In this document: positions 47,301 to 50,084 of the stretch, in pieces
Layout of the letters: each line of letters opens with the position of its first letter
How positions within the stretch are numbered: the stretch's first letter is position 1
Program-made: the position numbers and the translations under genes
Source of the DNA: Metellina segmentata
Lineage: Eukaryota > Arthropoda > Arachnida > Araneae > Tetragnathidae
Reading direction: 5' to 3'
DNA: 64,000 nt
Assembly: GCA_947359465.1 (NCBI GenBank)
Contig: OX375877.1
Span: 59,350,885 to 59,414,884, forward strand
Notes under the pieces: model-generated
What the model was told of the DNA's origin: nothing
The model's input: the letters and a program-made list of their open reading frames with translations, nothing else
Databases searched by the model: none

Positions 47301-48106
47301 CTTAAACTTTTCCCCCCATTTCTTAAAACTGGTTTAGCAACTAGTGATGTAACATCGGCTCCCATACATCGATGTCTTTTATAAAACATCAATGTTTTGA
47401 AAACATCGACATCGATGTGGCATGCCTTCTTTTCAAACCCTTCACCCTTGGCCACTTTGGTCTAAAAGTATGTTCAATTTGCTGATTATGAAAATTATGC
47501 TACTTGGTTATTTTTTAAGTTTTTATAACGGTACGTTTTTCATTTAAAAATAAAACATCGACATCGTAAAAACATCGAAAAGTTTAAACATCGATGTTAC
47601 AAAAACATCGACTCCAATACATCGATGTTTTTAAGAAAAACATCGATGTTTTGAAAACATCGACATCCATGGCCAGGCTAGTCCATGGCCAGGAATAAAC
47701 GAACACTCACGTAATCCAAGAACGCTTGGAGTTGCTCAACTGTCGAAGAGGAAAGGTCCCCGCATGCAATGACCTCCTTCACGTTTTCCGGAGTTGCTAC
47801 TGCTCCGGGAGATTTCAGGAAAAAGACCGCCTTCTGCTGCTTGCCCGCGACGAACGGGAGAGAGTTAGAAGCGGAGTATAAGCCGAGCACACCCCCGCTG
47901 GCCTCTGCGACTAGAATGGTCTCGCTGCTTGGGTCGTCCAGGAAGTGGGTGGTCAAGCGGGTTCGGTTCTCCTCCACCAGCAGAAGCTTGAGCCATTTCT
48001 CCTCTGAAACGCGCAAGAGGACCTGGACGAGTCCTCCCATGAAATCGAGACGGTCATCCTTCACCGTATTGCTGATCGCTACGTGTTCCTCCATTGGTTG
48101 TTCACT
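12001..48106 (-). CDS. Axonemal dynein heavy chain, beta class (DNAH9/11/17-like), N-terminal tail, 9 exons
   Basis: Nine exons, in transcription order: 48106-47711, 41104-40917, 37727-37520, 35909-35810, 35588-35365, 28822-28646, 28375-28208, 22291-22175, 12266-12001. They join with consistent phases into 1844 nt (614 codons plus 2 nt). All have AG acceptors and GT donors. The peptide follows beta-type outer-arm dynein tails block by block: F-F-L-K and C-G-D-L-S (exon 1), an A-V-I-P-T-L-C-N block (exon 2), F-P-L-H-R-R (exon 5), E-F-G-G-I-H-G-H-V and Y-D-V-L-E-P (exon 7), L-D-G-R-L-G-S-V (exon 8), and [10 protein letters not shown] (exon 9). Heavy chains of this class form axonemal motors; the tail binds intermediate chains and the partner heavy chain. 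The family has about 4500 residues, so the motor lies beyond the left edge. The class call is from memory of the family, not a search. Confidence 0.9.
12295..14175. repeat. 118-bp satellite with 590-bp higher-order repeat
   Basis: About 16 copies of a roughly 118-bp unit, each with CCAGTTATCTTCTATACC, GTCTTCAAAGCTAAAG and GGATATTTAATTTG. Diagnostic variants recur every 590 bp: the version CCTGATTGAACTCATTTGCT occurs near 12551, 13141 and 13731, so five units form a higher-order repeat present almost three times. The array fills the acceptor-proximal end of a 9.9-kb dynein intron, starting about 30 nt from the exon. Confidence 0.92.
14273..14482 (-). pseudogene. Non-LTR ORF2 C-terminal fragment with lost cysteines
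   Basis: The minus strand reads [11 protein letters not shown], then [17 protein letters not shown]. This fits the F-R-x-x-T-G-H-x-x-L ... C-P-L-C ... D-H-L-x-x-C-P end of jockey-type polyproteins, with the knuckle cysteines replaced (G, F and W). It is an old fragment of about 70 residues. Confidence 0.5.
14483..15243. other. No gene seen
   Basis: Intronic. A short inverted pair around GTCGCCAAAT / ATTTGGCGAC (about 14475-14610) may mark a small MITE, but flanking duplication was not found. Confidence 0.35.
15244..15486 (+). repeat. Fragment of AAGCTTCGG TIR-element family
   Basis: Begins with AAAGCTACGGTTTCCTAAG and includes GGTTTCC-GAGAGCGTTGTTTGTGAG and a GAACGTTTTTTCTCTT block, all shared with the complete copy at 40119-40858 and the truncated copy at 51211-51838. 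Only one terminus is kept. Confidence 0.65.
15487..16159. other. No gene seen
   Basis: T-rich intronic sequence without credible ORFs. The right part grades into the Helitron-related repeat. Confidence 0.4.
16160..16934 (-). mobile_element. Non-autonomous Helitron, copy A
   Basis: In reverse orientation the 5' end is TCTCTCTATATTAAAAAA (from 16934), followed by a GC-rich run of CCG/CCGCCA units and then the body shared with copies B and C. The 3' terminus is not preserved; part of the body (AAAATTGTATGACCAAC and following) occurs twice. No coding capacity. Confidence 0.7.
17394..17971 (-). mobile_element. Non-autonomous Helitron, copy B (both ends present)
   Basis: On the minus strand the element starts TCTCTCTATATT at 17971 and ends at 17394 with a hairpin of GGGG...CCCC closing in CTAG, next to a T in the flank. 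A TC start, a 3' hairpin with CTRR, and insertion between A and T without target duplication are the Helitron signature. The body matches copies A and C closely. Confidence 0.8.
18457..19461 (+). pseudogene. CxxC-containing arthropod repetitive protein of unknown function (frameshifted)
   Basis: Starts near ATG 18457 with a cysteine-rich segment F-C-Y-I-C-C-E, then after a frameshift/deletion Y-Y-A-Y-F-G-V-N-L and [14 protein letters not shown], then [14 protein letters not shown] stop at 18813 breaks the frame, and 18841-19461 continues with [32 protein letters not shown] and [10 protein letters not shown] recognise the pattern as a highly multicopy arthropod protein that behaves like a transposable-element ORF; I do not know its function. 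It sits between inverted Helitron copies B and C. Confidence 0.6.
19980..20580 (+). mobile_element. Non-autonomous Helitron, copy C
   Basis: Starts TCTCTCTATATTAAAAAA, then GTTACCGCCGCCACCGCAGG, and ends with GGCGGAGCCCCCTAT, a slightly decayed version of the hairpin plus CTAG end. It is the inverted partner of copy B, so the ORF at 18.5-19.5 kb is bracketed by two Helitrons about 2 kb apart. Confidence 0.78.
20581..22174. other. No gene seen; one candidate MITE
   Basis: Inverted ends AATTGAAGGATTGT at 21415 and ACAA...CCTTCAATT ending 21635 suggest a 220-bp MITE; no target duplication was settled. The rest is AT-rich intron. Confidence 0.35.
22175..22291 (-). CDS. Dynein heavy chain tail, exon 8 of those seen
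   Basis: Acceptor TATTTATAG precedes 22291; donor AAG|GTAAGT follows 22175. 117 nt, phase 0 on both sides. It encodes [21 protein letters not shown] and ends E-S-M-S-K. The L-D-x-R-L-G block is conserved in beta-class tails and directly follows the Y-D-V-L-E-P end of the previous exon. Although it is too short to stand out alone, fit to both neighbours is exact in phase. Confidence 0.88.
22609..22905 (+). mobile_element. tRNA-derived SINE (family B) with 16-bp target duplication
   Basis: Flanked by the perfect duplication AAAAACAAATCACTTC (22593-22608 and 22906-22921). The head has pol III promoter-like boxes: TATAGTGGATAAAG near 22624 and GGTTCGATTCC near 22666. The 297-bp body ends without a poly-A; a run of TTCTTCTTCT lies inside. 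The head/tail sequence differs from SINE family A. The intact duplication points to a fairly recent insertion. Confidence 0.85.
22993..23493. mobile_element. hAT MITE (CAGGGCTCGAAATA family), copy 1
   Basis: Begins CAGGGCTCGAAATACCCGGG and ends with the inverse TATTTCGAGGCCTGGG. Both sides carry CTCTACAA (8 bp: 22985-22992 and 23494-23501). The inner ends repeat GTGCACCTAATTT. It is about 500 bp with no functional ORF. Copy 2 is at 27590-28159. Confidence 0.8.
23494..24090. other. No gene seen
   Basis: AT-rich intron. A phrase of about 30 bp ending CATTATTATATTTACTATGC is partly duplicated near 23815 and 23850. Confidence 0.35.
24091..24410 (+). pseudogene. Non-LTR retrotransposon 3' end (5'-truncated)
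   Basis: Encodes the C-terminal end of a jockey-like ORF2: T-A-L-S-R-F, H-L-R-T-L-R-F, F-P-T-C-T-Q-C, A-E-H-L-L-G-C, and S-R-E-D-L-L, ending G-L-M-N-L-I-stop at 24353. The 3' tail reads CAGTGGGTTTAGAAAGAAG and then a simple trinucleotide-like run. Insertion by 5'-truncated target-primed reverse transcription is the simplest reading. Confidence 0.7.
24411..25095. other. No gene seen
   Basis: A longish open stretch on the minus strand (25089-24784) has no family resemblance that I can name. I treat it as non-genic intron. Confidence 0.35.
25096..25390 (-). pseudogene. Non-LTR retrotransposon 3' end, minus strand, (AAC)n tail
   Basis: On the minus strand: [14 protein letters not shown], then after a frameshift [11 protein letters not shown], a stop, then F-L-R-D-P-V-L and [15 protein letters not shown]. 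The tail is GGGGATTAGAAA followed by AAC repeats (25099-25121). It is the same general family as 24091-24410 in the opposite direction, with an in-frame TAG and one frameshift. Confidence 0.7.
25391..25984. other. No gene seen; possible piggyBac terminus
   Basis: TTAACCTTTGACCTGCCAAT near 25552 resembles the left end of the piggyBac-like element at 57529, followed by the palindrome GTTCCCAAATGGGAAC. No matching right end was found. The remainder is poly-A/T rich. Confidence 0.4.
25985..26600 (+). pseudogene. hAT transposase C-terminal region (SCAND3/GTF2IRD2-like)
   Basis: Two open stretches in the same direction (25996-26310 and 26320-26568), interrupted by a stop. The C-terminal part reads [18 protein letters not shown], then S-T-N-R-N-E-L, which is the hAT dimerisation motif of the group whose proteins are often named SCAND3, ZBED5 or GTF2IRD2 repeat-like. 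The upstream catalytic domain is missing. Confidence 0.7.
26985..27075 (+). mobile_element. SINE family A, tail-only fragment
   Basis: Contains AGGGGATTGATCCCGGACCA and TTGTGTTGCTCTAGTACGAC, ending GTTAATTAAGAAATTACC. It is the 3' tail in plus orientation without tRNA-like head or body. Confidence 0.75.
27076..27589. other. No gene seen
   Basis: Intronic, no recognisable element. Confidence 0.35.
27590..28159. mobile_element. hAT MITE (CAGGGCTCGAAATA family), copy 2, beside a splice donor
   Basis: Ends CAGGGCTCGAAATATCCGGG and TATTTCGAGGCCTG, with 8-bp flanks GCTTGTCC and GCTTATCC (one mismatch). The interior is colinear with copy 1. Its right end is about 48 nt from the dynein exon boundary at 28208, on the intron side of the donor. 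Confidence 0.82.
28208..28375 (-). CDS. Dynein heavy chain tail, exon 7 of those seen
   Basis: Acceptor CATTTCCAG precedes 28375; donor AAG|GTATGT follows 28208. 168 nt, phase 0/0. It encodes [17 protein letters not shown], the G-G-I-H-G-H-V block, Y-D-E-F-Q-E and Y-D-V-L-E-P-D-A-K. The G-G-x-x-G and Y-D-x-L-x-P pattern is the most diagnostic part of the tail in this window. Confidence 0.93.
28646..28822 (-). CDS. Dynein heavy chain tail, exon 6 of those seen
   Basis: Acceptor ATTTACAG precedes 28822; donor AAG|GTACAA follows 28646. 177 nt, phase 0/0. It encodes [19 protein letters not shown], then F-V-Q-R-L-R-S-T-K. Only 270 nt of intron separate it from exon 7, the second shortest intron seen. 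Confidence 0.9.
28823..29358. other. No gene seen (intron)
   Basis: AT-rich intron next to exon 6. Nothing named. Confidence 0.4.
29359..29581. mobile_element. Small piggyBac-like MITE with TTAA flanks
   Basis: Inverted ends AGCTAAAGTGGTGTAAGTCC and its inverse TGGACTTACACCACTTTGGCC, each bordered by TTAA (29355-29358 and 29582-29585). 223 bp, no ORF. The ends differ from those at 339 and 57529, so it would be another family. Confidence 0.65.
29586..30486. other. No gene seen
   Basis: Intron sequence. A phrase around AAATACAAAACTGGAACA (29060) recurs near 29940, along with following text about a CATCCTGTTACTAAAGTG, indicating an old local duplication. Confidence 0.35.
31270..31760. repeat. 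Fragment related to AAGCTTCGG TIR-element family
   Basis: Carries the body phrases shared with 40.4 kb and 51.6 kb (TTTCAACGGATATGAAATCT, GCGGAAAATTTCACA and similar). No terminus retained. Confidence 0.5.
31765..32050 (+). repeat. Second copy of TTTGCGAAGCAAA repeat
   Basis: Homologous to 4861-5095 (TGACGTCACGCAGATTGGAT, TTTGCGAAGCAAATC several times, AACCAAATGGGAATTC, and GTGGCTAGTT at the end), but with extra internal palindrome copies. Confidence 0.55.
32279..32402. repeat. (TA)n/(TG)n microsatellite
   Basis: Alternating TA runs broken by TGTGTATG. Pure simple sequence; the small ORFs across it on both strands are artefacts. Confidence 0.97.
32403..32600 (+). mobile_element. Helitron 5' portion, copy E
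   Basis: After the microsatellite the sequence reads GTGGTTGCCGCAGCCGCCGT, CGCAGGATTGAAAACA, TTAGTTTAGGGTTTATTAAG and TTTTCAGTCTTATGGC, all colinear with Helitron copy C. The 5' terminus seems to have been replaced by the microsatellite. Confidence 0.65.
33006..34250 (+). pseudogene. mariner transposase, degenerate, split by a solo LTR
   Basis: N-terminal half (from ATG about 33006 to 33385, frameshifted): [10 protein letters not shown], then [25 protein letters not shown] and P-T-V-W-R-I-L-K. Catalytic half (33755 on): F-T-D-E-A-T-F-H with the first Asp, [19 protein letters not shown], then Q-L-D-G-A with the second Asp and H-R-W-I-G-R. The W-P-P-R-S-P-D block is eroded. Removing the LTR restores continuity at the insertion point, so the ORF predates it, but other stops remain. 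Confidence 0.8.
33396..33750. mobile_element. Solo LTR, 355 bp, with 4-bp target duplication GTTT
   Basis: Starts TGTAGCTTCACCG and ends CGACGTTACA (TG...CA), flanked by GTTT at 33392-33395 and 33751-33754. The mariner reading frame resumes directly after it. A length near 350 bp and a 4-bp duplication suit a Gypsy/BEL-type LTR left by recombination; internal viral genes are absent. Confidence 0.75.
34548..34710 (-). mobile_element. SINE family A, partial and diverged
   Basis: Reads GTCATACTGGTGCAACACAA, GCGACGGTCCATGATCATTC, and GTAATTTTGAATCACGTTCA. It has tail plus first body part, truncated before the tRNA-like head. Confidence 0.7.
34790..35265. repeat. Degenerate ~27-bp minisatellite
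   Basis: Many imperfect repeats of a phrase like CATCATCTAACCTGCAGTAG GAGC. It borders exon 35588-35365 from the intron side about 100 nt away. No coding content. Confidence 0.75.
35365..35588 (-). CDS. Dynein heavy chain tail, exon 5 of those seen
   Basis: Acceptor ATTTTCAG precedes 35588; donor TTG|GTATGA follows 35365. 224 nt, entering with 2 nt to complete a codon, leaving in phase 0. It encodes [17 protein letters not shown] and L-V-D-G-L-L-R-M-V, then [13 protein letters not shown]. The I-P-L-x-R-H block of beta-class tails aligns well. Confidence 0.92.
35810..35909 (-). CDS. Dynein heavy chain tail, exon 4 of those seen
   Basis: Acceptor TTATTATAG precedes 35909; donor G|GTAAGC follows 35810. 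100 nt, phase 0 in, 1 nt over out, matching the 2 nt needed at exon 5. It encodes [13 protein letters not shown], then [13 protein letters not shown]. It is found only by phase and position; the intron to exon 5 is just 221 nt. Confidence 0.85.
35910..36722. other. No gene seen (intron)
   Basis: Intron 3. No recognisable element. Confidence 0.35.
36723..37012. repeat. Two-copy tandem duplication, ~142-bp unit
   Basis: Two adjacent copies share GCGTTTGGAACAAACAAAC / GCGTTTGGTACCAACAAAC, AACTATTTA-CTATGATCA, CATGTGTTGTTCTTATTGG and CATAAGCTTCTTTT. Local duplication within the intron. Confidence 0.75.
37013..37519. other. No gene seen (intron)
   Basis: Contains a poly-C tract at 37028 and several ATATCTCGT phrases; a three-fold short repeat GACATTCCCACACAAAAAATG occurs at 37346-37408. 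No gene. Confidence 0.4.
37520..37727 (-). CDS. Dynein heavy chain tail, exon 3 of those seen
   Basis: The acceptor TTTCGAAG precedes 37727; donor CAG|GTATGG follows 37520. 208 nt: 1 nt completes the codon begun in exon 2, then 69 codons. It encodes [27 protein letters not shown], and [14 protein letters not shown]. The I-E-S-x-V-I-K-W block of the family aligns. An alternative acceptor CACCAG eight nt inside would break the phase. Confidence 0.88.
37880..38761 (-). mobile_element. Tc1-like element, internally deleted (transposase lacks D2 and E)
   Basis: TIRs TACGCAGTCTAGTCACATTA and, inverse, TGTGACTGGACTGTGTA. The minus strand from 38611 encodes a transposase start with [22 protein letters not shown] and R-R-G-T-C-G-A-P-R; in another frame [10 protein letters not shown] keeps the first catalytic Asp (near 38160). 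Then sequence jumps to the extreme C-terminal region ([17 protein letters not shown]), so the second Asp and the Glu are deleted. About 880 bp instead of the usual 1.3-1.6 kb. Confidence 0.85.
38762..39159. other. No gene seen; possible retroelement tail
   Basis: A CATAAACAAACCAACCAACC run at about 39074-39094 looks like the simple-repeat tail of a LINE or SINE in plus orientation; the upstream 200 bp has no tRNA-like boxes that I can defend. Confidence 0.3.
39160..40110 (-). mobile_element. SINE family A, split by a TIR element
   Basis: The tail (TAACCTCGTACTAGAGCAAA ... GACGGTCCGGGA) ends at 39219. The rest resumes at 39875 with CAATCCGCTAAGGGAAAGAT, the GTAATTTTGAACCACAGTCA block, CCACGACAGATTTAAG, and a decayed head near 40060-40110. 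The break lies exactly at GTCCGGGAT, the same position as in the copy at 48139. Confidence 0.85.
39220..39865. mobile_element. TIR element 1 (Mutator-like size and 9-bp site) inside a SINE
   Basis: Inverted ends of about 70 bp: GCATATTACCAATCTTTACC at 39220 and its inverse GGTAAAGGTTGTTAATATGC ending 39865, matching inward through AGAAGACATGGGGAAATTTT. The flanking 9-mers are GTCCGGGAA and ATACAGGAT, where the intact SINE has GTCCGGGAT, so the duplication is decayed. 646 bp with no transposase. Long TIRs with a 9-bp duplication would suit MULEs, but superfamily is inferred. Confidence 0.7.
40119..40858. mobile_element. AAGCTTCGG-family TIR element, complete copy
   Basis: Left end AAGCTTCGGTTTCCTAAGAA and right end, inverse, TTCTTAGGAAACCAAAGCTT. 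Inside, the blocks GAACGTTTTTTCTCTT, GTAAAATCGGGATCGTTGAA and TTTGAAATCTGCGGAAAATT are shared with fragments at 15244, 31270 and 51211. 740 bp, non-autonomous. Target duplication unclear. It ends about 60 nt from exon 2. Confidence 0.75.
40917..41104 (-). CDS. Dynein heavy chain tail, exon 2 of those seen
   Basis: Acceptor GCTTTTCAG precedes 41104; donor GAGG|GTAAGT follows 40917. 188 nt, phase 0 in, 2 nt over out. It encodes [16 protein letters not shown], and a final basic/hydrophobic stretch [12 protein letters not shown]. This fits V-V-L-P-V-L-x-N, then W, then K-G-K-T-x-L-P-x-P in beta-class tails, immediately after the C-G-D-L-S block of exon 1. Confidence 0.9.
41354..41455. repeat. 33-bp tandem repeat, three copies
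   Basis: CTTACAACCTACAATTTACT followed by CGCCTTAACATA, three times with two substitutions. Simple minisatellite. Confidence 0.9.
41456..42162. other. No gene seen; short inverted pair
   Basis: Intron. AATCCAGTAGAAACT at about 41980 and its inverse AGTTTCTACTGGATT at about 42108 may bound a ~145-bp foldback or MITE. ORFs near 41690-41920 have no family resemblance. Confidence 0.35.
42163..42620 (+). mobile_element. PIF/Harbinger MITE with TAA duplication and transposase start
   Basis: TIRs TGGTGGCTCCACACCAACGG and, inverse, CCGTTGTGTGAAGCCACCA, flanked by TAA (42160-42162 and 42621-42623), the TWA target of Harbinger elements. Inside, the ATG at about 42314 opens a 54-codon frame ending TGA with [11 protein letters not shown], which resembles the R-R-x-W-V-H-P-I start of Harbinger transposases. 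Catalytic region absent. Confidence 0.8.
42624..43444. other. No gene seen (intron)
   Basis: No recognisable element. The phrase GATCGAATCC near 43430 resembles a pol III B box but has no convincing A box. Confidence 0.35.
43445..44640. repeat. 195-bp satellite, about six copies
   Basis: GGATGTTTGTCCGTCAGGAA recurs near 43445, 43639, 43834, 44029, 44224, 44419 and 44614. Units are 194-195 bp and differ by few bases. Because 195 is divisible by three, each unit shows a similar 62-64-codon minus frame, each closed by a stop; I see no reason to call these genes. Confidence 0.93.
44641..44904. other. No gene seen
   Basis: Between the 195-bp array and a SINE copy. Nothing supported. Confidence 0.35.
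44905..45166 (-). mobile_element. SINE family A, interrupted by a hAT MITE
   Basis: Reads TAATGTCTCACTATGGCTAC, GACGGTCCGGGATCAATTTC, GTAATTTTGAACCACGGTCA and later AAACTTCCACACCACGTCAA. Body and part of the head are diverged. The head-side sequence continues after the hAT insertion at 45905. Confidence 0.7.
45167..45896. mobile_element. hAT MITE (CAGGGCCGGATT family), perfect 8-bp duplication
   Basis: Ends CAGGGCCGGATTGATGAG and, inverse, AAATACGGCTCTG, with GCTGGGTC on both sides (45159-45166 and 45897-45904). 730 bp, no transposase. Inner ends include TTTGCCGCCCC / GCCGCCCCTG. Confidence 0.88.
45905..46440. other. No gene seen
   Basis: AT-rich intron with a short remnant of the interrupted SINE at its left edge. 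Confidence 0.35.
46447..46734 (-). CDS. GC-rich open frame, unknown
   Basis: A minus-strand frame from ATG at about 46734 to 46447 is open for about 95 codons, and an overlapping frame is also open, because this 280-bp island is much more GC-rich than its AT-rich surroundings. The product would be Ser/Ala/Lys-rich at the start ([11 protein letters not shown]). I do not recognise it. It cannot be a dynein exon because exons 1 and 2 join in phase without it. Alternatives: start of a transposon ORF, or captured host sequence. Confidence 0.25.
   Translation of the reverse strand: MGGAKRAKNTTAAASSTSIAKQKPPLPSSSATDLLCWQTPHSVSQKSRHPKTNGTAFATTRARAYVSGIWNQRSVAVSATSQYNRKKSVVLRIIQ
46909..47680. mobile_element. 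hAT MITE (CATCGATG family) beside the exon 1 splice donor
   Basis: Starts TAGGGATGCGACATCGACAG; the flank GTCCATGG occurs at 46901-46908 and 47681-47688. CATCGATGTTTT repeats fill the body and AACTGGTTTAGCAACTA recurs three times. The right terminus is atypical (CCATGGCCAGGCTA), and a 12-bp repeat TCCATGGCCAGG there makes the exact end less certain. The insertion ends 22 nt from the exon boundary at 47711. Confidence 0.7.
47711..48106 (-). CDS. Dynein heavy chain tail, exon 1 of those seen (contains possible start)
   Basis: Acceptor TTCCTTCATTGCAG precedes 48106; donor TAC|GTGAGT follows 47711. 396 nt, phase 0/0. It encodes [11 protein letters not shown], then [20 protein letters not shown] and [13 protein letters not shown]. 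In beta-class dyneins the D-R-R-L ... L-G block lies about 20-25 residues from the N-terminus, and an ATG occurs in frame at 48094-48092, so translation may begin here with a non-coding exon upstream; an earlier coding exon cannot be excluded. Confidence 0.9.
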
Positions 48107-48138
48107 CTGCAATGAAGGAAAATTGTAATTGGAGTCAT

Positions 48139-48977
48139 TTTTAACTAACGTCGTACTAGAGCAACACAACGGGCTATATACGACGGTCCGGGATGCTATT
48201 TTCCAAACCCTCATAGGTACTACAATTGGAGGCGGGGCTAACCATAACGGCCAATGACACTACAACTGGGGGCAGGGCTAACCAAAACGGCCAATGAGAC
48301 TGAAATCAACCAAATATAAAATGATCTCTTCTTTTAAATAGCTTTCTTTCGTGAAGCAACAATGGCCTAATGGCTGAAGTCACTTACTTTCAGTTTGGCG
48401 TCGGCAGCGGAGGATGACTTCACGAGTTCGAAACCAGCTGGCGGAAAATTTTTTAGATCCTCCAAATTATTTTTAAAAAATTCCAATAAAATTCCTTTTG
48501 ATTCTAAATTACTTTTCCTAATTTTTAATACCCTTTTTATATTTTTCCAAGCTTCCGTTGATTTTACATAAATAATCTAAGAACCACTCCTGAACTCACT
48601 ACCAGCTGATATTTTCCCGCCCCTCTGCCGTCCCTTTTGCTTTAGGATGATGGTGTCGTATCCACCCCTGGTTTAGGACCATTCTGATGTAACAAAAAGC
48701 ATACATAAAACACTAACTTATATAATTATTACACTGCAAATAGAGGATCAGACAGGATTTCAGTTGTCTTTAGCGTAGTGAAGGAGATTCCTATCCAGCG
48801 CTCGCGATCATTGGCCGTTACGGTTAGCCCCGCCCCCAGTTGTAGTACCTATGAGAGTTTGGAAAGTCGCGTCCGGGATTAATCCCATAAGGGAAAGGTC
48901 CGAGGACAAGAGCACGTAATTTTCAATCAAGGTCAGATGACGAGGCAACACCTGAGCTGTCACCCCACTTTCCTAAA
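48139..48977 (-). mobile_element. SINE family A, split by TIR element 2
   Basis: The tail TAACGTCGTACTAGAGCAAC ... CGGTCCGGGAT ends at 48194. After the inserted element the SINE resumes at 48871 with GTCCGGGATTAATCCCATAA and GTAATTTTCAATCAAGGTCA, and stops within the body near 48977 (head missing). Confidence 0.88.
48195..48870. mobile_element. TIR element 2 with perfect 9-bp duplication inside a SINE; holds tRNA-like boxes
   Basis: Inverted ends GCTATTTTCCAAACCCTCAT and, inverse, ATGAGAGTTTGGAAAGTCGC, matching inward through the GGCGGGGCTAACC block. GTCCGGGAT flanks both sides (48186-48194, 48871-48879). 676 bp. Inside are TGGCCTAATGG (48363-48373) and AGTTCGAAACC (48425-48435), good pol III A and B boxes, followed by TTTTTT near 48448, so a tRNA-like transcription unit may be embedded. 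No transposase. Confidence 0.8.
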
Positions 48978-48986
48978 ATAACTTCG

Positions 48987-49300
48987 GTAATGGTAATGGT
49001 AATTTTTAGTTAACGTCATACTAGAGCAACACAACGGGCTATTGACGATGGTCCGGAATCAGTCCCTTAAGTAAAAGATTCGAGGACAACACCTCGTAAT
49101 TTTCAACCACGGTCAGATGACGAAGCTACATCTGAGCTGGCATCTCTCTCCAAACATCCACACCAACCCAACGTGAGGACTTTCGGCCACGACAGATTTA
49201 AGGTGCACCATACGCTTACAAACATCCATGCCCGGACCCGAATTCGAACCAGGAACCATCCGATCTAGTGTCTAACACCTTAAACACTATGCCGGTTTAA
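48987..49300 (-). mobile_element. SINE family A, full-length copy
   Basis: In minus orientation: tail GGTAATGGTAATTTTTAGTT first, CGGTCAGATGACGAAG, CCACGACAGATTTAAGGTGC, then the tRNA-like head with B box (inverse of GGTTCGAATTC near 49245) and A box (inverse of ATAGTGTTTAAGGTG near 49285), ending GCCGGTTTAA. Flanked by ATAACTTCGG at 48978 and 49302. About 314 bp. Confidence 0.9.
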
Positions 49301-49311
49301 CATAACTTCGG

Positions 49312-49574
49312 TAATGGTAATGGTTAGTTAACGTCGTACTACAGTAACACAACGGGCTATTGACGTCGGTCCGGGATCAGTCCCTTAAGGGGAATATCAG
49401 TCCCACTCTCCAAACTTCCACGCCAACCCAACGTGAGGACTTTCGGCCACGACAGATTTAAGGTGCACCAGCCGCCTCTATACCATATTCTTACAAACAT
49501 CCATGCCCGGACCCGGATTCGAATCAGGAACCTTCCGATCTAGAGGCGAACACCTTAACCACTATGCCGGTTTA
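49312..49574 (-). mobile_element. SINE family A, copy with internal deletion
   Basis: Same head and tail as the previous copy, but the segment from GATCCGAGG to the CACCTGAGC region is missing. Head B box inverse at about 49518; ends GCCGGTTTAA. Flanked by ATAACTTCG at 49302 and ATAACTTCGG at 49577. Confidence 0.88.
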
Positions 49575-49586
49575 AAATAACTTCGG

Positions 49587-49868
49587 ATAACTTTAGTAAT
49601 TTTAAATTAACATCGTACTAGAGCAACACTACGCTATTGACGACGGTCCGGGATCAATCCCCAAAGGGATCGATCCGATTACAACACCACGGTCAGATGA
49701 CGAGACAACACCTGAGCCGGCACCCCACTCTCCAAACTTCCACACCATCCCAAAGTGAGGACTTTTGACCACGACAGATTTAAGGTGCACCAGCCGCCGC
49801 ATATGCTTACAAACACTGACCCGGATTCGAACCTTCTAATCTAGAGGCTAACACCTTAACCACCAGAC
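49587..49868 (-). mobile_element. SINE family A, third copy of the chain
   Basis: Tail TTTAAATTAACATCGTACTA, body CCGGGATCAATCCCCAAAGG and CCACGACAGATTTAAGGTGC, head eroded (CACCTTAACCACCAGAC). Flanked by ATAACTTCGG at 49577 and ATAACTTCG at 49874. Confidence 0.85.
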
Positions 49869-50084
49869 GTCAAATAACTTCGAGATTTCATTAAAATAAC
49901 TTCGAGACCATTGAAATAACACTTCACTATAATTCAAGTGATCACGCTATGCACTTTGGTGCAAGGAGTCTAAGGATCACGTTACAACTAGTTTTGGTCA
50001 CGTGATCATGGCGACATAAAGAGGTTACCATAGCTACTTGTACGAATATCTCCCCAAATGTAGTAACAGCCCATAAGCTGAGGG

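Noticed and set aside
47769..48128. Plus-strand 119-codon frame as a gene
   Set aside because: It is the antisense shadow of dynein exon 48106-47711, which has splice sites and clear homology.
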